64,000 nt of DNA from Pectobacterium aroidearum. GTDB taxonomy: Bacteria; Pseudomonadota; Gammaproteobacteria; Enterobacterales; Enterobacteriaceae. The notes below the pieces were generated by a model, which saw nothing but the letters and a program-made list of their open reading frames with translations, did not search any database and was not told the DNA's origin. Of the stretch, positions 59,365 through 64,000 are shown one piece after another (the stretch's first letter is position 1; each line of letters begins with the position of its first letter). The stretch is from NCBI RefSeq assembly GCF_041228105.1, contig NZ_CP166097.1:930001-994000 (forward strand). The letters are read 5' to 3'. A program made the position numbers and the translations under genes.

Positions 59365-59629
59365 AAGATCATCATGTTGCGTTAATGGTGGTCTGATAGT
59401 AGAGGCTTAAGTCTGACGAGGCAATGTATAAACCGAAATGAGAACAGTCTTAGAAGGCGGTGCGCGGCGTGTTTAAGCAGGGGAAAGTCGTGTAGCTGAT
59501 GGCTGGTTTGCATAAGAAATGCGCGCTTGTTCGCAGGTGAAAAAGAGTGTGTGCGGTAAGAGTAGTAAGGTGAAGTAAAATGTTATTTACTGACAGGATA
59601 ATGAACGTGGTCTTGGTGTTGTGAATGCT
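59365..59629. other. Intergenic region between ygiM and ygiF
   Basis: About 265 bases between divergent genes; no gene, clear promoter or structure seen. Confidence 0.4.
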
Positions 59630-60967
59630 ATGAGTGAAGAAATTGAGCTGAAATTTATTGTTCATCCCGACAGCGTTGAATCGCTGTTAACGCAGTTGGC
59701 TGAATGGGAGAGCGATTATAGTCAGTATGAGCACATGCGCGCTCAGCGCCTGAGCAATGTCTATTATGAAACAGATGATAATTATCTGCGCCGCAACGGT
59801 ATTGGCCTGCGTATTCGTGGCGAAAATGAGCGCTATGAAATGACGGTGAAAACGGCCGGCAAGGTGATTGGCGGGCTACATCAACACCCAGAATATAACG
59901 TTGAGCTGGAGAAAGCCGAGCTGGATCTCAGCCTGTTTCCGGCAGACGTCTGGCCGGAAGATTGCGAGGTTGAAGCGTTGCAATCGTCGCTCAAACCGCT
60001 GTTTAGTACGGATTTTACGCGTGAAAAGTGGGTATTTACTTACTACCAAAGCGTGATTGAAGTTGCGTTAGATCGTGGTGAAATTCGTGCTGGCGACCTG
60101 AGTGAACCGCTGTGCGAATTGGAAATGGAACTTAAGATTGGTCAGACTACCCACCTGCTGGAACTGGCAAAGGAAATCGCAGAATTTGGTGGTATGCGGC
60201 AGGGTAGCTTGAGTAAGGCGGCGCGTGGATACCATCTGGCTAAAGGCAACCCGGTTCGTGAGTGTCTGCCTCTCAATCGATTGGTTGTGGATGCAAAAAC
60301 CAATATCGATCAGGCCATCCGCGCGGCGCTGGAACTGGGGTTGAGTCACTGGCAATACCACGAAGAACTGTGGGTAAGAGGAAATGCCTCTGCCCGTGAA
60401 GCCCTGCCAGAAGCCAGTGCGTTAATGCGCGAAATGCTGGTGCTGGTGGGTGGCGTTGTGTTACGCAAGGTCACTACGCTTTTTCGCTCTGCACTCGCCA
60501 CTTTGGAAGCCCGACTACAAAGCTCCGATGGCGCGGAAGTGTGCTACAGCGTCGACTACCTGCAAAGTAAGTTGGTACTGACTTCTTGGCTGATCGAGTC
60601 TGGCTGGCGTGACCATATGGATAATAAAGATCGCATTAAGCTACAGGGATCGTTCAAACGCTTTGCCGACATTATGCTAAGTCGCAGCACGGCGGACTTG
60701 AAAAGCGCCTTTTCTTCTAAATTGACAGAAGCGCAGTACGAACAGCAAATCCCTCGTCTACAACGTAATATCTGCGCTTTTCTTCTCTTATCCGGCGCGT
60801 ATCCGGCGGAACAGGTAGAAGCCTACCTTGAACACTGGCGGATGTTGCTACAGGAACTGGAGCGTCTCGCTGCCGGGAAAGCGCCTTCCGTGTATCTGGA
60901 AGCCTATCGTAAAGAGGCCCTGGCCTTGTCGCCGTTCTGGCTACATAGCGGCGGACAGTCACAGTAA
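59630..60967 (+). CDS. ygiF: Inorganic triphosphatase YgiF
   Basis: CYTH-family triphosphatase that hydrolyses inorganic tripolyphosphate. The N-terminal CYTH domain begins MSEEIELKF (the ExExK motif) and continues with YYETDDNYLRRNGIGLRIR and VKTAGK. The C-terminal CHAD domain (about 215-430) is helical and rich in Arg/His, the type that binds polyphosphate. ATG 59630 is chosen because it directly precedes the ExExK motif; GTG 59621 is in frame. glnE follows 52 bases later. Confidence 0.95.
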   Translation: MSEEIELKFIVHPDSVESLLTQLAEWESDYSQYEHMRAQRLSNVYYETDDNYLRRNGIGLRIRGENERYEMTVKTAGKVIGGLHQHPEYNVELEKAELDLSLFPADVWPEDCEVEALQSSLKPLFSTDFTREKWVFTYYQSVIEVALDRGEIRAGDLSEPLCELEMELKIGQTTHLLELAKEIAEFGGMRQGSLSKAARGYHLAKGNPVRECLPLNRLVVDAKTNIDQAIRAALELGLSHWQYHEELWVRGNASAREALPEASALMREMLVLVGGVVLRKVTTLFRSALATLEARLQSSDGAEVCYSVDYLQSKLVLTSWLIESGWRDHMDNKDRIKLQGSFKRFADIMLSRSTADLKSAFSSKLTEAQYEQQIPRLQRNICAFLLLSGAYPAEQVEAYLEHWRMLLQELERLAAGKAPSVYLEAYRKEALALSPFWLHSGGQSQ

Positions 60968-61019
60968 CCGTTAACTGCCGCTTGTCAGTGAGGATAGGCG
61001 GCGCATCAAGGGAACCCCC

Positions 61020-63875
61020 ATGCCGATACTTCCTTTGCCTGCTTTACCTGTGCTTCTGACGGAACAATCTCAACGTGCACTCGCGCGTTTGCGGGAAACT
61101 GCACCGAATGAACCGATAACGGACAGCGATGCCGCTGTTTTGGCATTGAGCGATTTTGTCAGCGATGCGCTTGCGCTGCACCCTGACTGGTGGCAAGGGA
61201 TTCATCAGCAACCGCCGCAGCCTGAAGAGTGGCAGCACTACGCCGACTGGCTGCGCGACGCTCTGTCCGACGTTAACGATGAAAATGCGTTGATGGCGGC
61301 ATTGCGTCGGTTTCGTCGCCATATGCTGACGCGGATTGCGTGGTCGCAGGCGCTGCAAACCAGTACCACGGAACATACGCTGCGTCAGTTGAGCGAACTG
61401 GCCGAGGTGGTGATTGTGGCGGCCAGAAGCTGGTTATATCAGGCATGCTGCCGTGAATGGGGCACACCTTGCAATGCGCAGGGCGTGGCTCAGCCTCTGC
61501 TGATTCTTGGCATGGGAAAATTGGGTGGGGGAGAACTTAACTTCTCTTCGGACATCGATCTGATTTTCGTCTATCCCGAAAATGGTCATACGCAAGGTGG
61601 ACGGCGCGAGCTGGATAACGCGCAGTTCTTCACGCGTCTGGGGCAGCGGCTCATTAAGGTGCTGGATCAGCCTACTGTCGACGGTTTTGTTTACCGCGTG
61701 GATATGCGACTACGCCCCTTCGGCGACAGCGGGCCGCTGGTGCTCAGCTTTGCGGCCATGGAAGATTATTATCAGGAGCAGGGACGAGACTGGGAACGCT
61801 ATGCGATGGTCAAAGCGCGCCTGATGGGCGGAATGGACGACGCTTACAGTCAGGAGCTGCGTAGCACGCTGAAGCCCTTTGTTTTTCGGCGCTATATTGA
61901 TTTTAGCGTCATCCAGTCGCTGCGAAATATGAAGGGCATGATTGCCCGCGAGGTGCGTCGCCGCGATCTGCGCAACAACATTAAACTGGGTGCTGGCGGG
62001 ATTCGTGAAATCGAATTTATTACGCAGGTTTTCCAACTGATCCGTGGCGGGCGTGAGCCGGGATTACAGGGACGCTCGCTGCTGCCTACGCTCCACCATG
62101 TAGGGGCGCTGGGGTTATTAACGCCACAACAGGTGCTCGATCTCAGTACTTCTTATCTGTTTCTGCGTCGTCTGGAGAACCTGTTACAAGCCATTGCCGA
62201 TGAGCAGACACAAACGCTGCCGGGGGATGAACTGAACCAGCAGCGTCTGGCATGGGGAATGGGGGTAGATAGCTGGGACACGCTGCAATCGATGCTGTCG
62301 GAGCATATGCAGTCGGTGCGCCGCGTATTTGACGATCTGATTGGCGATGATGCGCCGGACAATAATGATATCCCCGAACATGGCAGCTATAGCAGCCTAT
62401 GGCAGGATACGCTGGATGACGGCGAACTGGCTCCACTGACGCCGCACCTCACGGAAACCGTGCGTGAAAAGCTGATGCGGACGATTGTGGAATTCCGCAA
62501 CGATGTGGCGAAACGCACAATTGGACCACGTGGGCGGGATGTGCTGGATCAGCTCATGCCGTGCTTGCTGGCGGAGGTCTGTGCTCGTCAGGAAGCCGAT
62601 AGCGTGCTGTCTCGTCTGACACCGTTGCTGCTGGGGATCGTCACACGTACGACCTATCTCGAACTGTTGCTGGAGTCCCGTGCTGCGCTCGGTCAGCTGA
62701 TTCGCCTGTGTGCGGCCTCGCCGATGGTTGCCAGCCAACTGGCGCGCTACCCCCTTCTGTTGGATGAATTGCTCGATGCGTCAACGCTGTATCAGCCGAC
62801 GGCTCCGGGCGCGTATGCCGATGAGCTACGCCAGTATTTGATGCGCGTACCTGAGGATGATGAAGAACAACAGTTGGAAGCGGTTCGCCAGTTTAAACAG
62901 TCGCAGCAACTGCGCATCGCCGCAGGAGATATCGGTGGCGTACTGCCAGTAATGAAAGTGAGCGATCACTTAACGTATCTGGCGGAAGCGATTATCGCGG
63001 CAGTCGTTCAGCAGGCGTGGGGACAGATGGTGGCACGCTACGGCCAGCCGTCCCATTTACAGCACCGCGAAGGCCGTGGGTTTGCCGTTATTGCCTATGG
63101 CAAGCTCGGCGGTTGGGAACTGGGGTATAGCTCCGATCTGGATCTGGTGTTCTTGCTGGACTGCCCGTCGGACGTGATGACGGATGGCGAACGCAGTATT
63201 GATGGCCGCCAGTTCTACCTGCGCCTCGCGCAGCGTGTGATGCACCTGTTTAGCACCCGGACGTCATCAGGTATTTTGTATGAAGTGGATGCTCGTCTGC
63301 GGCCATCGGGGGCGGCTGGCATGCTGGTGAGTACGGTAGAAGCCTTTGATGAGTATCAGCGTAAGGAAGCGTGGACGTGGGAACATCAGGCGTTGGTACG
63401 CGCGCGTATGGTGTACGGCGAAAGCGGCGTGCAGCAGACCTTTGAGTCTATTCGACGCAGCATCCTGTGTGCAGAGCGTGACGCGGATACCCTGCGGACT
63501 GAAGTGCGAGAAATGCGGGAAAAAATGCGTCAGCATCTGGCGAACAAAGATAAAGCGCTCTTTGACATCAAAACGGATGCGGGCGGCATTACTGATATCG
63601 AATTTATTGCCCAATATCTGGTGCTGCGTTATGCCGCTCAGGAACCGCGTTTGACCCGTTGGTCAGACAATGTGCGCATTCTGGAACTGATGGCGCAGTA
63701 TGGCGTGATGGAAGAGAGCGAAGCCAATGCGCTCAAACTGGCCTACGTCACCATGCGCAATGAGTTGCACCATCTGGCCTTGCAGGAACTGTCCGGCCGG
63801 GTCAGCAAGGATCGGTTTGTTGCAGAACGGGAGCAGGTGCTGGTGAGTTGGAATAAGTGGTTAGTGGGAGCCTAG
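61020..63875 (+). CDS. glnE: Glutamine synthetase adenylyltransferase/adenylyl-removing enzyme
   Basis: Bifunctional enzyme that adds AMP to or removes it from glutamine synthetase in response to PII (GlnB) and glutamine. It has two nucleotidyltransferase domains: the N-terminal adenylyl-removing domain with [20 protein letters not shown] (about residues 162-182) and the C-terminal adenylylating domain with [20 protein letters not shown] (about 692-712). A linker with the GlnD PII-uridylyltransferase-like domain lies between. 951 residues, close to 946 in E. coli. AAGGGA lies upstream of the ATG. Confidence 0.98.
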   Translation: MPILPLPALPVLLTEQSQRALARLRETAPNEPITDSDAAVLALSDFVSDALALHPDWWQGIHQQPPQPEEWQHYADWLRDALSDVNDENALMAALRRFRRHMLTRIAWSQALQTSTTEHTLRQLSELAEVVIVAARSWLYQACCREWGTPCNAQGVAQPLLILGMGKLGGGELNFSSDIDLIFVYPENGHTQGGRRELDNAQFFTRLGQRLIKVLDQPTVDGFVYRVDMRLRPFGDSGPLVLSFAAMEDYYQEQGRDWERYAMVKARLMGGMDDAYSQELRSTLKPFVFRRYIDFSVIQSLRNMKGMIAREVRRRDLRNNIKLGAGGIREIEFITQVFQLIRGGREPGLQGRSLLPTLHHVGALGLLTPQQVLDLSTSYLFLRRLENLLQAIADEQTQTLPGDELNQQRLAWGMGVDSWDTLQSMLSEHMQSVRRVFDDLIGDDAPDNNDIPEHGSYSSLWQDTLDDGELAPLTPHLTETVREKLMRTIVEFRNDVAKRTIGPRGRDVLDQLMPCLLAEVCARQEADSVLSRLTPLLLGIVTRTTYLELLLESRAALGQLIRLCAASPMVASQLARYPLLLDELLDASTLYQPTAPGAYADELRQYLMRVPEDDEEQQLEAVRQFKQSQQLRIAAGDIGGVLPVMKVSDHLTYLAEAIIAAVVQQAWGQMVARYGQPSHLQHREGRGFAVIAYGKLGGWELGYSSDLDLVFLLDCPSDVMTDGERSIDGRQFYLRLAQRVMHLFSTRTSSGILYEVDARLRPSGAAGMLVSTVEAFDEYQRKEAWTWEHQALVRARMVYGESGVQQTFESIRRSILCAERDADTLRTEVREMREKMRQHLANKDKALFDIKTDAGGITDIEFIAQYLVLRYAAQEPRLTRWSDNVRILELMAQYGVMEESEANALKLAYVTMRNELHHLALQELSGRVSKDRFVAEREQVLVSWNKWLVGA

Positions 63876-64000
63876 GTTCCCCTTAGCTATATGATGATGG
63901 GGTATGCGGCCCAATGCTCAGCAAAGAGCCGTGCTGCAGTGACGTGTAATGATTGTGCCTATGATATTATTACGCGCATTATGCGAAATAAGCCTGGAGT
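63876..64000. other. Region after glnE
   Basis: 125 bases without a gene. The last bases, GGAGT, look like a ribosome-binding site for a following gene; in E. coli that gene is hldE. The terminator of glnE, if any, was not found. Confidence 0.35.

Overview
The window looks like a chromosomal segment of a soft-rot enterobacterium, most likely Pectobacterium. The proteins are close to their E. coli counterparts and long stretches keep E. coli gene order. Those stretches are aas-lplT with the OmrA-type sRNA; yggS-proC-yggT-yggU-rdgB-hemW; nsrR-rnr-rlmB; rpsF-priB-rpsR-rplI / ytfB-fklB-ytfE; cpdB-cysQ-ytfJ-ytfK-ytfL-msrA-tamA-tamB-ytfP-ppa; and plsY-folB-uppP-cca-ygiM-ygiF-glnE. Five chemoreceptor genes are dispersed among these blocks, and a palindromic interspersed repeat is present in three copies. 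The genus assignment is inferred from gene content and style, not from a marker gene.

Layout. 1-2.3 kb: a chemoreceptor ending in a CheR-docking pentapeptide, then an omrA-like sRNA. 2.4-6.5 kb: lysophospholipid salvage (aas, lplT), elaA and a small entericidin lipoprotein. 6.9-8.9 kb: a foreign-looking islet with an AT-rich orphan gene and a parDE toxin-antitoxin pair. 9.1-14.4 kb: the hemW-to-yggS housekeeping cluster and a PilT-like ATPase. 14.4-18.3 kb: a PAS-PAS-GAF-GGDEF sensor gene broken by one in-frame stop, then a chemoreceptor. 18.6-22.4 kb: nsrR-rnr-rlmB. 22.4-31.1 kb: an accessory-rich stretch with two chemoreceptors, yjfL, bsmA, a two-gene operon of unknown function, the rtcB-prfH RNA-repair/ribosome-rescue pair, and yjfP. 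31.2-35.7 kb: the S6 ribosomal operon, yeaO, ytfB, fklB and ytfE. 35.8-39.5 kb: ipdC, a YpeC-like secreted protein, and a divergent flavodoxin/HxlR pair. 39.5-53 kb: cpdB to ppa, including the TamA-TamB envelope machinery. 53-64 kb: a fifth chemoreceptor, then plsY to glnE.

How parts connect. nsrR lies 17 kb from ytfE, which has a near-perfect NsrR operator in front of it, so a nitric-oxide sensor and its repair target are both present. The rtcB-prfH pair has an exact-spacing sigma-54 promoter, a 14-codon leader ORF with a strong ribosome-binding site, and a hairpin over the rtcB start. This is the most interesting undescribed regulatory arrangement in the window. Two chemoreceptors carry flagellar sigma-28 promoters, and an FNR palindrome lies upstream of a third. 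No rRNA, tRNA, CRISPR array, complete insertion sequence or prophage was seen.
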